Below are positions 1 to 10,161 of a DNA stretch of 64,000 nt, piece after piece. Source of the DNA: Adiantum capillus-veneris. Lineage: Eukaryota; Streptophyta; Polypodiopsida; Polypodiales; Pteridaceae. Position 1 is the first letter of the stretch. Each line of letters begins with the position of its first letter. Made by a program: the position numbers and the translations under genes. The DNA lies in NCBI GenBank assembly GCA_014529385.2, contig CM043964.1:109831587-109895586 (forward strand). The letters run 5' to 3'. The notes beneath the pieces were generated by a model, which was not told the DNA's origin, made no database searches, and was given only the letters and a program-made list of their open reading frames with translations.

Positions 1-89
1 TCTTCTCTGGGAATGTCGGGATCCCATATGCCATGAGCATGGCCATATCTCGTGTGAACTCCTCTGATGACCACCCCCTCTGGAGCGCG
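1..89 (-). mobile_element. RevA LTR retrotransposon, internal fragment (left of Gyp-1)
   Basis: On the minus strand this stretch is open and continues the reading frame found just right of Gyp-1. Joined across the GCGCG target site, the frame includes the peptide EEFTRDMAMLMAYGIPTF. It therefore belongs to the same element as 11432-12655 and was split when Gyp-1 inserted. The element's 3' half lies beyond the left edge of the window. The product is probably the start of a Gag polyprotein, judged only by its position shortly after the primer-binding site; no Gag domain is recognised. Confidence 0.6.
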
Positions 90-303
90 TGTCACAAACT
101 GGTGACGTGGCAAACCATAACACACACACACATACTCTCTGGCAGGGCTGAAATGATGACCGGGCTGCTGGAGTAGCTGACGTGGCTGGCTGTGTACGAC
201 AGGGATGCCACGTGGCAGCAGTACGGACGTCCGCGATTTACGGCGCGTTTTGTGGGCTGTTCAACGGCAGTTTTGGGCCTTGCTTTTTGCTACGCAAAAC
301 AGC

Positions 304-373
<70 letters not shown>

Positions 374-796
374 CTTGCTTTATTTCCTACGCAAGGAATT
401 AGAGAGAGAGAGAAAGCTTTTATTTAAAAAGCTTTTGCTTATTTACCAAGAATGGCTCGAGAGATAAAATATTGAACCTGCTTTATTTTTACCAAGCTTT
501 TGGGGCTCTGCTTTTGGCATCCCTTGTACTCTTTAAATATGTGGGTAGGCCACTCACAACTCAGAGCATCTAGACGCAGAGTCTGAGTGTGAGCGCCTGC
601 CCGCACTCTTGTACTTTGAACCCAGATTAATACAAAAAGAAATACCAAAAGGGGCGCCAATCTTTGGGGCCAATATCTCTAGGCACGGAACTCCGTCGGG
701 CCAGTGTCGAATCAATTGTGAACTGCGAACTGTTTTAAAGTGGTTATTTGTGCTGTCGCGGTAGATTCTCGACTTGGAGTGTCCAAGTCTGTTACA
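90..796 (+). repeat. Gyp-1 5' LTR
   Basis: 707-bp LTR starting TGTCACAAACTGG and ending GTTACA. TGACGTGG boxes lie at 103-110 and 178-185, and an ACGTGG near 208. A long GA tract fills 306-370. The R/U5 part after about 500 is nearly the same as in Gyp-2 and Gyp-3. The 3' copy is 676 bp; the difference is mostly GA-tract length. Confidence 0.95.
306..370 (+). repeat. (GA)n microsatellite in Gyp-1 5' LTR
   Basis: About 65 bp of uninterrupted GA dinucleotides inside U3; the 3' LTR has only about 29 bp at the matching place (10968-10996). Open reading frames of Arg-Glu repeats here are artefacts of the repeat. GA tracts are known binding sites for plant BBR/BPC GAGA-binding proteins, so a regulatory role is possible but unproven. 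Confidence 0.95.
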
Positions 797-797
797 G

Positions 798-809
798 TGG
801 TATCAGAGC
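798..809 (+). other. Gyp-1 primer-binding site
   Basis: TGGTATCAGAGC begins two bases after the LTR end. This is the sequence complementary to the 3' end of plant initiator-Met tRNA used by most plant LTR retrotransposons to prime minus-strand synthesis. Confidence 0.93.
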
Positions 810-864
810 ACGGCCGATTTCTCTGCTACGGGAAATCCGACCCAAAAATTTTTCCGCGGCACCT

Positions 865-2447
865 ATGGCTTCAAGCAAGGATCAGTCGACTCCCTCTGCA
901 TCCGGAGATGCAGGAAGGGATCACAACGAAGATTCCGGCAAGGAATATGCCCCGCCTCGGCCTACTCAGGCGGAGCGTCAAGAGATGGAGCGTCGTCAAT
1001 TGATCGGCGATGCAACAAAGATGATGCTCAATTTTGCGAAGGACCCAAAGTTTGCAAAATATATGAGCAAGACTTCTTTCCAGGAAGTGCATGCGCAGTG
1101 GCAGAAAACCACAACACCACCCCCAAAACCCGCTCCAACCAAGATGATGCTCAATTTTGCAAAGGACCCAAAGTTTGCAAAATATATGAGCGAGACTTCT
1201 TTCCAAGAAGTGCATGCACAGTGGCAGAAAACCAAACCACCACCCTCAAAACCCACTCTCAAGAAACCTTCTGCTCACAAGAAATATACAAAGAATGAAT
1301 TAGAAGAGGTGGTTGATGCACGAATTGCTCAGCTTTTTGCCGCGCAGAACAAAGCTAAAAAGCACAGCAAAAAGCAGAAGAAAGGCATTGACTTCCGAGG
1401 CTATTTGGGTCGTCATGCGACATTTGAAAAGGCAAAGAAACAGAAGAAACGTGTTCGATTTGAAGGAATACCCAATTCTTCTTCTTCTTCTTCTTCTTTT
1501 GACAGTCCTTGTAGCTCATCTGACTCGAGCAAAGAAGACCAAAAAGGCAAAAAGCAACGCTTCGGAAAGGGCAAGAAAAAGGCAAAGCAACCTAAATCTC
1601 GCCCCGTGATTGACAGTTCTACAAAGGACTCGTCTACAGACAGTTCAGACTCTGATGACAACAACTTTTATGCAAAGAAGAAGAATTTTTATAAAGCCAA
1701 CCAGTATGACTTTTTGGAAGACAAAAGCAAGAAAGTCCGAGAGTTTAAGGAAGGTGGACAGTCAATTAAATTTGACACGTTTTCTGGTTATAGAGATGCT
1801 TCAAAGGCTTTGTCTTTTGTACAGCAGTTTGACATCGCTTTCACAGGAGGGCGTTACTCAGAGCACTCTAAGATTCAGAGAGCTACCTCTTACTCTAAGG
1901 GGAATGCTCGAACTTGGTGGTCCACGCTTCTATTAAGCAAGACTGCGCCAATAAATGGCTGAAATTCAAGAGGCTTTTTATTTCTTTGTGGCTGACTCGA
2001 GGGTATGAACGCAATATACGAACTGCTTGGAACCATCTTCGGATGACCAAGAAGGATACAGTGGACGCTTATTGCAAGAGATTCTCGAGCTCTTTTCTAC
2101 CCGCCTCTTCATTTAAGAAGATCTCATTCAAGGAACAGATTGAGCGGTTTACCTTGGCTCACTGCTTGGAACAGAAGTCAGCTTCTATTCAGGAGTTGAT
2201 GAGTCACGCGAAACGGGGTTTTGCCATTCACTCTGGCAGTTTGACCTACCCCACCAATGAGATCATGACACAAAGAGCTTAACAGACTTCCACAAATGAA
2301 AGTAGAAAGAGGAAGAGCAATCCAGAAAAGAAAGATGCACGACCCAAGCTTACTCTTCAAGAGCGGGCTTGCTTCATCAGGGAAGGGAAGTGCTTTGGAT
2401 GCGGAGAAACTGGACATATCTCCACGAAGTGCCCAAAAAAGGCATAG
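865..2447 (+). pseudogene. Gyp-1 gag (frameshifted)
   Basis: Starts at ATG 865 (MASSKDQSTPSASGDAG), the start shared with Gyp-3. The N-terminal third is Lys/Ser/Asp-rich and low complexity. The capsid-like retrotransposon Gag region follows (QQFDIAFTGGRYSEHSKIQR, then WLKFKRLFISLW). The frame breaks near 1953, where Gyp-3 has one more base. A TAA at 2280 and a TAG at 2445 interrupt the continuing frame. The nucleocapsid zinc knuckle CFGCGETGHISTKC (CX2CX4HX4C) lies at 2391-2432. Gag would coat element RNA in the cytoplasm. A 123-bp tandem duplication lies in the N-terminal part (1018-1263). Confidence 0.9.
1018..1263 (+). repeat. 123-bp in-frame tandem duplication in gag
   Basis: Two adjacent 123-bp units (1018-1140, 1141-1263) each encode a 41-residue block starting KMMLNFAKDPKFAKYMS and ending in a Pro/Lys-rich linker. 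Gyp-3 has a single copy of the block. The copies differ at several bases, for example SKTSF against SETSF. Confidence 0.93.
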
Positions 2448-2521
2448 AATGAACAGAACGACAAGGACGACGAAAGGCCTGAGAGTTCGAGAGCAGCTGA
2501 GGAACGTGGAAGAAAGGCAAG

Positions 2522-3178
2522 ATGAAAACAGGACTGGTTCCAGATTGCGTGGGTACCCCCAGCACGATGGACGAGAGTACAGAACTTTGCCGAGCTTGGG
2601 GCAAAGTGAAAGACCAAGAAGCCTTGATCTTCTTTGATGGAGGAGCCAAGGCCAACTTCATTTCACCGGAATTGGCGGCGCGGCTCGAGATCACTCCCGA
2701 TTGGATGGGACCACTTGCGGAGGTAGTTCTAGCGGCACCCGGCAGGGACGTAGCCATTACACCTGTCATTGGCAAACTTCGGTTGCATTGTCAGGGGTAT
2801 TTGGGGCATGAGGACTTTTACATAATGCCTTTGTAAGGTTGTGATGTCCTCTTGGGAATTCCCTTGTACCACAAGAACAACGCCGTGGTCGACTATCGGG
2901 CGAGGAAAGCGACATTGACCACAGAGAAGGGCAGAACCATTGTACTTGACATTAAACTTAAGGGCAAGTCTGTCCCTATTGTATCCGCTTCGACCATTTC
3001 AAAGTTAATGAAATCCAGCCTGTTTGTTTACTCGATCTTTTTGAAAGAGTTGAGTGATGAGGATAGGACAAATATGTCTAAACTTGATAAAGAACGCCAC
3101 TCTCATGCCGATTGCTTCTCAGAGGGCCTACCAAACGAGTTACCACTCGCTCTACTGAAGATCATACCATTGATCTGA
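2522..3178 (+). pseudogene. Gyp-1 protease region
   Basis: Retropepsin-like aspartic protease domain. The active-site loop reads FFDGGAKANFIS in place of the usual DTGA/DSGA. It is followed by the flap/core segments EVVLAAPGRDVAIT and YIMPL, then GCDVLLGIP, which fits the second conserved protease motif. A TAA at 2834-2836 splits the frame and a shift near 3110-3178 separates it from RT. In the element it would cut the Gag-Pol precursor. The DGGA loop recurs, where readable, in the related copies, so it may be ancestral to the family. Confidence 0.82.
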
Positions 3179-3864
3179 TTCCTGGAAGCACACCACCGAA
3201 CCGGCCACCTTACCGAGTGAGCCGAGCACAGAACGAAGAGATTATGAACCAAGTGAAAGATCACTTGGAAAAGGGTTTTGTCCAGCCTAGTACTTCACCG
3301 TATTGCTCTCCAGTGTTGTTGGTTTTGAAGAAAGACGAATCTTGGAGAATGTGCATCGATTATAGAGCTCTCAACAAAATCACCATCAAGAACAGATTTC
3401 CGATTCCTAGGATTGATGATATACTCGACAAATTACAAGGATCCTCGTGTTTTAGCAGGATTGATTTGAAGAGTAAATATCATCAGATCAAAATCGCGCC
3501 GGGAGACATCTACAAGACAGCTTTTCGGACGACTTTTGGGTTATTTGAGTTTTTGGTGATGCCTTTTGGCTTTACCAATGCTCCTACAACATTTAACCGG
3601 ATGATGGACAGGATTTTTCGAGAGTACAGGCTATTTGTTGACACTTTCTTCGACGATATCATTATTTTCTCCAAGAACGAGGCAGAACATAGAGATCATC
3701 TGCTTCAGGTCTTTCAGGCATTACGAGATCACAAGTTAGTGATTAATGCAAAGAAAAGTGAATTTTTTCTACCAGAGACTTTTTGGGATACATTGTCTCA
3801 GCAGCAACAGGAGTGCAAATGGATCCATCCAAGATATAGACTATCCGAGATTGGCCCGATTTGA
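3112..3864 (+). pseudogene. Gyp-1 reverse transcriptase
   Basis: RVT_1 domain of Ty3/gypsy type. Seen in order: PPNRPPYRVSRAQNEEIMNQ, the palm motif [20 protein letters not shown], then FSRIDLKSKYHQIKIAPGD, and [20 protein letters not shown]. The catalytic box reads DTFFDDIIIFS (F-x-DD type). Both catalytic Asp of the DD pair are present. The frame is lost near 3780-3860, where Gyp-3 reads IHFLGHIVSAAGVQMDP. It makes element cDNA in virus-like particles. Confidence 0.93.
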
Positions 3865-4603
3865 AGAATGTCCACGAAGTTAGAAGCTTCTTGGGACTGT
3901 GTTCGTACTACAGGCAGTTGATTCGAAAGTTTGCAGAGGTTGCTTCCCCTTTGCATATCTTGACACAGAAAGGAGTCCCTTTCTTGTGGGGACCCACAGA
4001 GGTGACTGCCTTTCAGACATTGAAAGAGAAATTGACTGTGGGACCAGTTTTGACTTTGCCGGACTTGCAGAAGTCGTTTGAAGTATATTGTGATGCTTGT
4101 GGTCGTAGTCTAGGTGCGGTCTTAATGCAAGAAGGCCATGTCATTGCTTACGAGAGCCGATTGTTCTCAAGGCCGGAATGACAGCACAAATTTATGAGAA
4201 AGAGCTTTTGGCGGTTATCCATGCTCTTACTCAGTGGCGGCATTACCTACTCGGAGCGGATTTTACCGTCTTTACAGACCATCAGAGTTTACGCTACATC
4301 TTGTCACAGAAGCAGCTATCGGAAAAGAAAATGCGGTGGGCGAACATCTTGTCACAGTTTCACTTCCAGATTGTCTATGTTTGGGGACAGATTCCAGAAG
4401 AATGTGGTGGCAGATGCTTTGTCTCGGAAGTCGTTGGTTCTCGCTATTCCCGCGATACATCATAGGAGCTTCGAGGATATGATCGACCAGTATGCCACCG
4501 ATACAAATTTTGCAGACGTTTTCACACGGATGGGATGGGGAGACAGTAGCGGGATATTCCATTCGCAATGGCTACTTGATGAGGAAAACCATGCCGTTGA
4601 GGG
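3861..4603 (+). pseudogene. Gyp-1 RT thumb, RNase H and start of integrase, cut by Cop-1
   Basis: Continues the polyprotein. VRSFLGLCSYYRQLIRKFAE is the RT connection region. EVYCDACGRSLGAVLMQEGH is the first RNase H acidic motif, EKELLAVIHAL the Glu motif and FTDHQSLRYILSQKQ the third acidic motif. A stop at 4181 and a shift near 4380-4390 disturb the end of RNase H (ADALSRKSLV). The segment ends at the GAGGG target duplication (4599-4603) of Cop-1, and integrase resumes at 8710. Confidence 0.9.
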
Positions 4604-4979
4604 TGTTAGAGTTACATCTCCGGCTGCTTCACACTTCATGTTGTACGGCTAGTATGGTCCGGGTTGGCCACCCATGTCATGCACTTAGCCTAGGGTCACA
4701 TGTGCACATTGCACATGGTCATTCCTTCTTTCCATTCACCACACCCACATTGGATGGTTTTATACCTTAGGGTATTTTTCCCATGAGGGTCGTGGGGCCT
4801 TTTATCTCATGAGGTCGTGGGGGCCTTGGGGCCTAGTATATATGCTAGGCCCACCCCACATGTATTTATCATCTTTGTACACTTACGATAGTAGAGAGGT
4901 TCCATTGGGAACCCGTTTACCCACTCTCTCTCTATCCTAGCGTTGGCACTTTCTCTCTCTCTCCATCGCCATTCTCACA
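4604..4979 (+). repeat. Cop-1 5' LTR
   Basis: Begins TGTTAGAGTTACATC and ends CTCACA. It contains a direct GTCGTGGGG/CCTTTTATCTCATGAG region, a TATA-like GTATATATGC near 4838 and a pyrimidine-rich 3' end. The 3' LTR (8336-8709) ends CTCACC, so its terminal base has changed. RevA's LTR (12005-12655, reverse) has a recognisably related start. Confidence 0.94.
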
Positions 4980-4992
4980 TGGTATCATCGCC
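4980..4992 (+). other. Cop-1 primer-binding site
   Basis: TGGTATCATCGCC begins directly after the LTR. It matches the initiator-Met primer site for eight bases (TGGTATCA) and then diverges, so either a different tRNA end is used or the site has decayed. Confidence 0.7.
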
Positions 4993-5568
4993 TAGGCTGG
5001 GAGCATCTCTACATTAGCGTTTGAGGCATCAGTAGCGAGCACTCATCCCCCCCTTGTGTTTCATCGCCAAGGATCAGTAACAGGAGTGCTTGCGTTTTTT
5101 CCCAAAGGCAGCTGCGTTTTCTACTTGCTGCGTTTTCAGCACCTACCCCTTGCATTTTATCTTGGGATTAACTTTTGTGTTTTTTCCTCATCATCGCTTT
5201 GTGGCAGAGAGATAAACTCCAGCGTTTTTTTTCTCTATTGGTCTGACTTTTCCCTCATTGCGCTTGTGTTATCTCATCAACACAGTTGAAGGGTCCCTTG
5301 TCTGTTGCAGTTGGCTTCAGAGTTCCCCTTCATTCCCTATCTTTACCCCTCATTGCCCCTCATCGGCCGGGCATTAACCTCAGCGGACAGCGATTTTCAG
5401 CTTGCTATTTTTTACAGGTTTAATGCGTTTTTTCGCACACACGAGGTGAGGTTCGGCGATCTTGTTGGTTCCCCGGTACCCTCTACTTCGGGTGTTTTTA
5501 CCCCTCTTCCGGTGCAGTTTCTGGACCAGTTTCCTTGCTGTTTTTCTCTCATTTCAGCGCCTTCATAG
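4993..5568 (+). other. Cop-1 leader, noncoding
   Basis: About 575 bases between the PBS and the first recognisable pol residues. It is T-rich with recurring GCGTTTT strings and has no Gag or protease motifs in any frame. Gag (about 1 kb) and protease have been lost, or replaced by this sequence. An in-frame TAG at 5566-5568 closes it. Confidence 0.7.
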
Positions 5569-8341
5569 GCTTCACTTGATTCACAGGGGGCACAAGTACT
5601 ATTTGGAGGAGGTAAGGTTGTTATCTCCGACTCTGCTACTGGCACAGTGCTAGCCCATGGTGAGCGAGATGGCGCCCTCTTCAAGCTCACAGCACTGCTA
5701 TCACATGGCTCAGTATCTTCTTCATTGTGGCATGCCAGATATGGCCACTTGAACTATTCCTACATGCAGCAGGCATCCAGGGAGTCCTTGGTTGATGGGC
5801 TTCCTAGCATTCGATCTCCTACGGGTGTTTGCACAGCTTGCCAGATGGGCAAGCAACATCGTGACGCCTTTCCGAAGCAGGCTGAAACCAGAGCTTCGAG
5901 ACCACTAGCCTTGATCCACACCGACATTTGTGGCCCTCAAGCCACTCCTTCCTTCAGCAGAGCCCTCTACATGTTGGTGCTAGTGGATGATTTTACGAGG
6001 TACACTTGGGTTTACTTCTTGAAACTAAAGTCGGAGTGCCTATCCTACTTCAAGGATTGGAAGACTATGGTGGAGAAGGAGAAGGACTTAAAGATTGTCT
6101 CTCTTCGCTCAGACAACGGAGGTGAGTTCACTTCCAAGGAGTTCGTGCAGTTCTGCAAGTCGGAGGGCATACAGCGCCAGCTGACTACTCCTTACACTCC
6201 ATCTCAGAATGGAGTGGTCGAGCGGAAGAATCGAACTATTGTTGAGATGGCTCGGACGATGCTCGAGCATGCTTCTCTGGCTCGGGTTTTCTGGGCAGAA
6301 GCTTGTTCCACGGCGGTCTACCTTCAAAACAGGTCGCCTACATCAGCAGTAGCATCTATGACTCCTTATCAGGCTTACTATGGACGCAAGCCCTCTGTGG
6401 CACACCTACGCGTGTTTGGGTGTCCGGCCTTCGTGCATGTGCCGAAGGAGAAGCGGACGAAGCTGGATCCTAAGTCCAAGAAGATGATCTTCGTTGGATA
6501 CAGTCAGGAGTCCAGTGGATTTTGCCTTCATGATCCAGTCACCAGGGCCACTACAGTGAGTCATGATGTTGTCTTTGATGAGCAGTTCATCGGCCCTTCA
6601 GAGGGGGCGTCTACTTCGGAGCCTTCTACATCGACACCTCTCCCCCTTCCCGCACCAGTCAGGCCTCCACCTCCACCTCCACCTCCACCACTACCTAGAC
6701 CTCTACCACAGCAACCAGTACCTACCTTGGATCATGCTGATTCTGACACCGACTCTTTCCAGTCTGCAGATGATGCTGAGGACCCTCCAGAGGACGCAGC
6801 CGCAGCACCTCTGGAGCGACTTGTACCTGGTTGGCTTTATTCGACAGTTTCTTCTTCTGGATTGACGGAGTTACCACAGCCGCAGGAGCCTGGGCAACCT
6901 AGACGCTCAGCACGCCTTCAGCAGTGAAGGCAGGTATACGAGGGCAATGAGTTCGTGAACTTTGCTCTCATGACGCGGATTTCTTCTGCGGCCCCAGAGC
7001 CCTCTTCAGCGAAAGAGGCCCTTGAGTCTAACTCTTGGAAGCGTGCGATGCTTATGGAGCTCGACGCTATTGAGCGGAATGGTACTTGGAAGCTTGTTCC
7101 TCGACCTAAGAAGCGGAAGATTGTTGGGACGCGCTGGTTCTTCAAGACGAAGTTCAAAGCCGACGGTTCCATCGAGAAGCACAAGGCGAGACTTGTGGCC
7201 AAGGGCTATGCACAGCGCCCTGGCATTGACTTCGACGAGACTTTCGCTCCGACCGCTCGGATGACTACTATACGGATGTTACTCTCCTTAGCAGCCCACT
7301 ACGGCTGGCCTATCTATCAGATGGACGTCAAGAGTGCCTTCCTCAACGGTACTCTTACAGGGGAGATTTATGTTGAGCAGCCGCCGGGTTTTGCAAAGCC
7401 TGGCTTCGAGGACTACGTTTGTCGACTGTACAAAGCGCTATACGGCCTGAAGCAGGCTTCCAGGGCCTGGTATCAGAGGATTGATGAGTTTTTCATTAGT
7501 CTCGGGCTGAAGCGTACACATGGTGACACGAACTGCTATGTAGCATCCGAGGGCAGTTTGGTTGCTATTGTTATTGTATATGTTGATGACTTAATCTTTT
7601 CAGGTTCTTGGACAGTCAGGATCCGCTCCATCATGCAGTCTTTGGAAAAGACATTTGAGATGACGGATCTGGGCTTGCTACACTTCTTCCTGGGTTTTGA
7701 GATTTACCAGACACCTCACGGCATCTTCTTCTCAGCGGATGTATGCTACAGATATACTTGACCAACACTGGAAGTGTGCTCTTCGTACGATGAGGTACAT
7801 TTCTGGCACGGTTGATATGGGGATCTTCTATCGTCGCTCAGGCGGTTCCACACTTCGTGGATGGTGCGATTCGGATTGGGCTGGCAATCCCGACACTCGG
7901 CGCTCGACTACAGGAGTCGTTTTCACACTTGGCTCAGGATCTATCTCATGGAGCAGCAAGAGGCAACCTACCGTTGCGCTCTCATCTACAGAGGCGGAGT
8001 ACCGCGCAGCTTGCTACACTGCGTGCGAGGGCGTTTGGCTACGGAGACTTCTGGGGGAGCTGGGGTTCCCACAGACTGCAGTGACACTTCTTTCCTACGA
8101 CAACCAGAGTTGCATCGCCATCGCCAAGAATCCGGTCTTCCATGCGAGGACCAAGCACATTGAGGTGCAGTATCACTATGTAGGCGAGAGGATTCTGGCT
8201 GGAGATTTGCGATTGGAGTACGTCCGTACGGCGGACAATGCTGCAGACATCTTCACCAAGGCTGTTTCCCAGCAGACTTTGGCTTCTATTCACCGCATTC
8301 TTTTTGTTTGCTCAGCATCCGGTGCTAAGAGGGGGTGTTAG
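5569..8341 (+). pseudogene. Cop-1 pol: integrase, reverse transcriptase, RNase H
   Basis: Open from 5569. GAG-pre-integrase zinc finger (WHARYGHLNYSYMQQ, CTACQMGKQHR) is followed by the rve core with HTDICGP, SLRSDNGGEF and NGVVERKNRTI holding the D,D,E residues. A Pro-rich linker follows. A single in-frame TGA (6925-6927) precedes RVT_2 ([42 protein letters not shown]). After SADVCYRYT the frame jumps to CALRTMRYISGTVDMG: roughly 90 residues between RT and RNase H are deleted near 7745-7765. RNase H (DSDWAGNPDTRRST, SSTEAEYRA, DNQSCIAIAKN, RTKHIEV) runs to 8341. The RT and integrase active-site residues remain, although pol as a whole cannot be made. Confidence 0.92.
8327..8335 (+). other. 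Cop-1 polypurine tract
   Basis: AAGAGGGGG immediately precedes the 3' LTR, the usual plus-strand priming site. Confidence 0.85.
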
Positions 8342-8709
8342 AGTTACATCTCCGGCTGCTTCACACTTCATGTTGTACGGCTAGTATGGTCCGGGTTGGC
8401 CACCCATGTCATGCACTTAGCCTAGGGTCACATGTGCACATTGCACATGGTCATTCCTTTTTTCCATTCACCACACCCACATTGGATGGTTTTATACCTT
8501 AGGGTATTTTTCCCATGAGGGTCGTGGGGCCCTTTATCTCATGAGGTCGTGGGGGCCTTGGGGCCTAGTATATATGCTAGGCCCCCCAACGTGTATTTAT
8601 CATCTTTGTACACTTACGATAGTAGAGAGGTTCCATTGGGAACCCGTTACCGACTCTCTCTCTATCCCAGCGTTGGCACTTTCTCTCTCTCTCCATCGCC
8701 ATTCTCACC
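8336..8709 (+). repeat. Cop-1 3' LTR
   Basis: 374 bp, differing from the 5' LTR at only a handful of positions by eye, which suggests a fairly recent insertion. It is followed by GAGGG (8710-8714). Confidence 0.94.
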
Positions 8710-9464
8710 GAGGGAAAAGGTTATGATTGAATGCCACTGTCCACCTTTTACGGGTCACTGCGACATTGCTACCACCATGAAAGGGATAGAGAGATACTTC
8801 TTTTGGCCGAGACTCGAGAAGGATGTGGAAGAGTTTGTGCGCAGTTGCTTGGTATGGCAGAAGGTCAAGTTTGACAGGCATAAAGCACAGGGATTGTTAC
8901 AGCCTTTGCCCATACCCACCCCCCCTGGGAAAGTATTGCAATGGATTTCATTTTTGATCTCCCAAGAACACGGAGTGGCCACAATGGTATCTGGACTATG
9001 ATTGACAGATTTAGCAAACACGCTCATTTCATTCCAGTGAAGAAAACAGTCAAGCCGGATCACTTAGCGAGACTGTTTGTGGCCCAAATTTTCAGATTAC
9101 ATGGCATGCCTGAGACGATCGTCTCCGACAGGGACCCAGATTTACGAGTTTGTTTTGGAAGGCAATTTGGGAGAACATTGGCACGCAGTTGCAATTCTCG
9201 TCATCTTTCCACCCGCAGACTGACGGGCAATCTGAGATTGTGGCCCAAATTTTCAGATTACATGGCATGCCTGAGACGATCGTCTCCGACAGGGACCCAG
9301 ATTTACGAGTTTGTTTTGGAAGGCAATTTGGGAGAACATTGGCACGCAGTTGCAATTCTCGTCATCTTTCCACCCGCAGACTGACGGGCAATCTGAGATT
9401 GCCAATTCAATGGTTCTAGATTTATTGAAGTCTTATATCTCGGATCAGAAGACTCAATGGGCCT
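8710..9464 (+). pseudogene. Gyp-1 integrase (zinc finger and core), rearranged
   Basis: Gyp-1 resumes after the copia duplication. The HHCC zinc-binding segment reads ECHCPPFTGHCDIATTMKG and then CLVWQKVKFDR; the last Cys pair is CLVC in Gyp-3, so one zinc ligand is now Trp. The core begins FIFDLPRTRSGHNGIWTMID, with RFSKHAHFIPVKK and HGMPETIVSDRDP giving the first two catalytic Asp. A 161-bp tandem duplication (9079-9400) follows. Since 161 is not a multiple of three, it destroys the frame ahead of the HPQTDGQSEI segment that should carry the catalytic Glu. Integrase would insert cDNA in chromatin. Confidence 0.88.
9079..9400 (+). repeat. 161-bp tandem duplication in Gyp-1 integrase
   Basis: Units 9079-9239 and 9240-9400 are essentially identical, both running from GTGGCCCAAATTTTCAG to GGGCAATCTGAGATT. 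Gyp-2 and Gyp-3 have one copy, so it arose after or during this insertion. The near-identity points to a recent event. Confidence 0.95.
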
Positions 9465-10160
9465 TTGGTGGAATTTGCCTACAATAACACGATACACTCT
9501 TTGACGGGGAAGGCGCCATTTGAGATTGTTGAAGGTGATGTGAAGGTTCCACCCTTCCTAAGCACGAAAGATAAGATTTTTGAAGCTCATGAGTACACGC
9601 GCGACTTAGACACGGCTTTTGCCAAGGTCCGCGAGGCTTTGCAAAAATCTCAAGAACGACAGAAAAAGGCAGCGGATCGCCATTGTCGCGATTTGAAATT
9701 GAAGGAGGATGATTGGGTGCTCTTACGTTTTGAGAAGACACGCCTGAGAAAGAAAAAGGGAAAGGAGATGCTTTTTCCAAAGCTTAGTATGAGATACTAT
9801 GGACCTTTCCATATCTCCAAAAAGATCAATGATGTCTCCTTCCGACTGAAACTGCCTGACACTTGGAGGATTCACAATGCATTTCATGTGAGTCTCTTGA
9901 AACCTTTTAAAGGTGATGTGCCCGAAGATGGGGAGCCCGATGAGCAACCCGAAGTGGAGGAAAACGAGGAGATCCTTGTTCCTGAACAGATTTTGGCACA
10001 TAAGGACACAAAGAATAAGGGTAAAGTAAGAAGGCGGTTCTTGGTTAAATTCAAGAACTAACCTGCATTGGATGTGAAGTGGATGGAGAGGAGGACCTAG
10101 CAGATACTCCTCAGATTGTGAACCTTTACCTTGAAGCTTTTGGTTTAGCATAGTCTATTC
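9465..10160 (+). pseudogene. Gyp-1 integrase C-terminus and chromodomain
   Basis: Reads VEFAYNNTIHSLTGKAPFEI, then a Lys/Arg-rich helix (QERQKKAADRH), then [20 protein letters not shown], the GPF-type integrase C-terminal fold, and [14 protein letters not shown] chromodomain follows: VRRRFLVKFKN, stop at 10059-10061, then PALDVKWME, where Gyp-3 continues EEEDLADTP. Chromodomains of this class direct integration to methylated histone tails. The stop and a deletion just after KWME inactivate it. Confidence 0.88.
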
Positions 10161-10161
10161 C

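Larger units (their letters stand above)
4604..8709 (+). mobile_element. Cop-1, Ty1/copia element nested in Gyp-1 integrase
   Basis: 4.1-kb element with LTRs of 376 and 374 bp that are nearly identical, flanked by the direct repeat GAGGG (4599-4603, 8710-8714). Excision in silico restores the Gyp-1 reading GTTGAGGGAAAAGG, seen intact in Gyp-2 and Gyp-3. Integrase precedes RT, the copia order. Gag and protease are missing, a stop splits pol, and the RT-RNase H junction is deleted, so it could only have moved with help. Confidence 0.95.

Noticed and set aside
192-467. Arg-Glu repeat open frames over GA tracts (also 14413, 16269, 41736, 46454)
   Set aside because: Direct translation of GA/CT microsatellites; no composition or context of a real gene.
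5056-5289. 77-codon frame in the Cop-1 leader
   Set aside because: Phe/Ser/Leu-rich translation of T-rich sequence with no Gag or protease motif.
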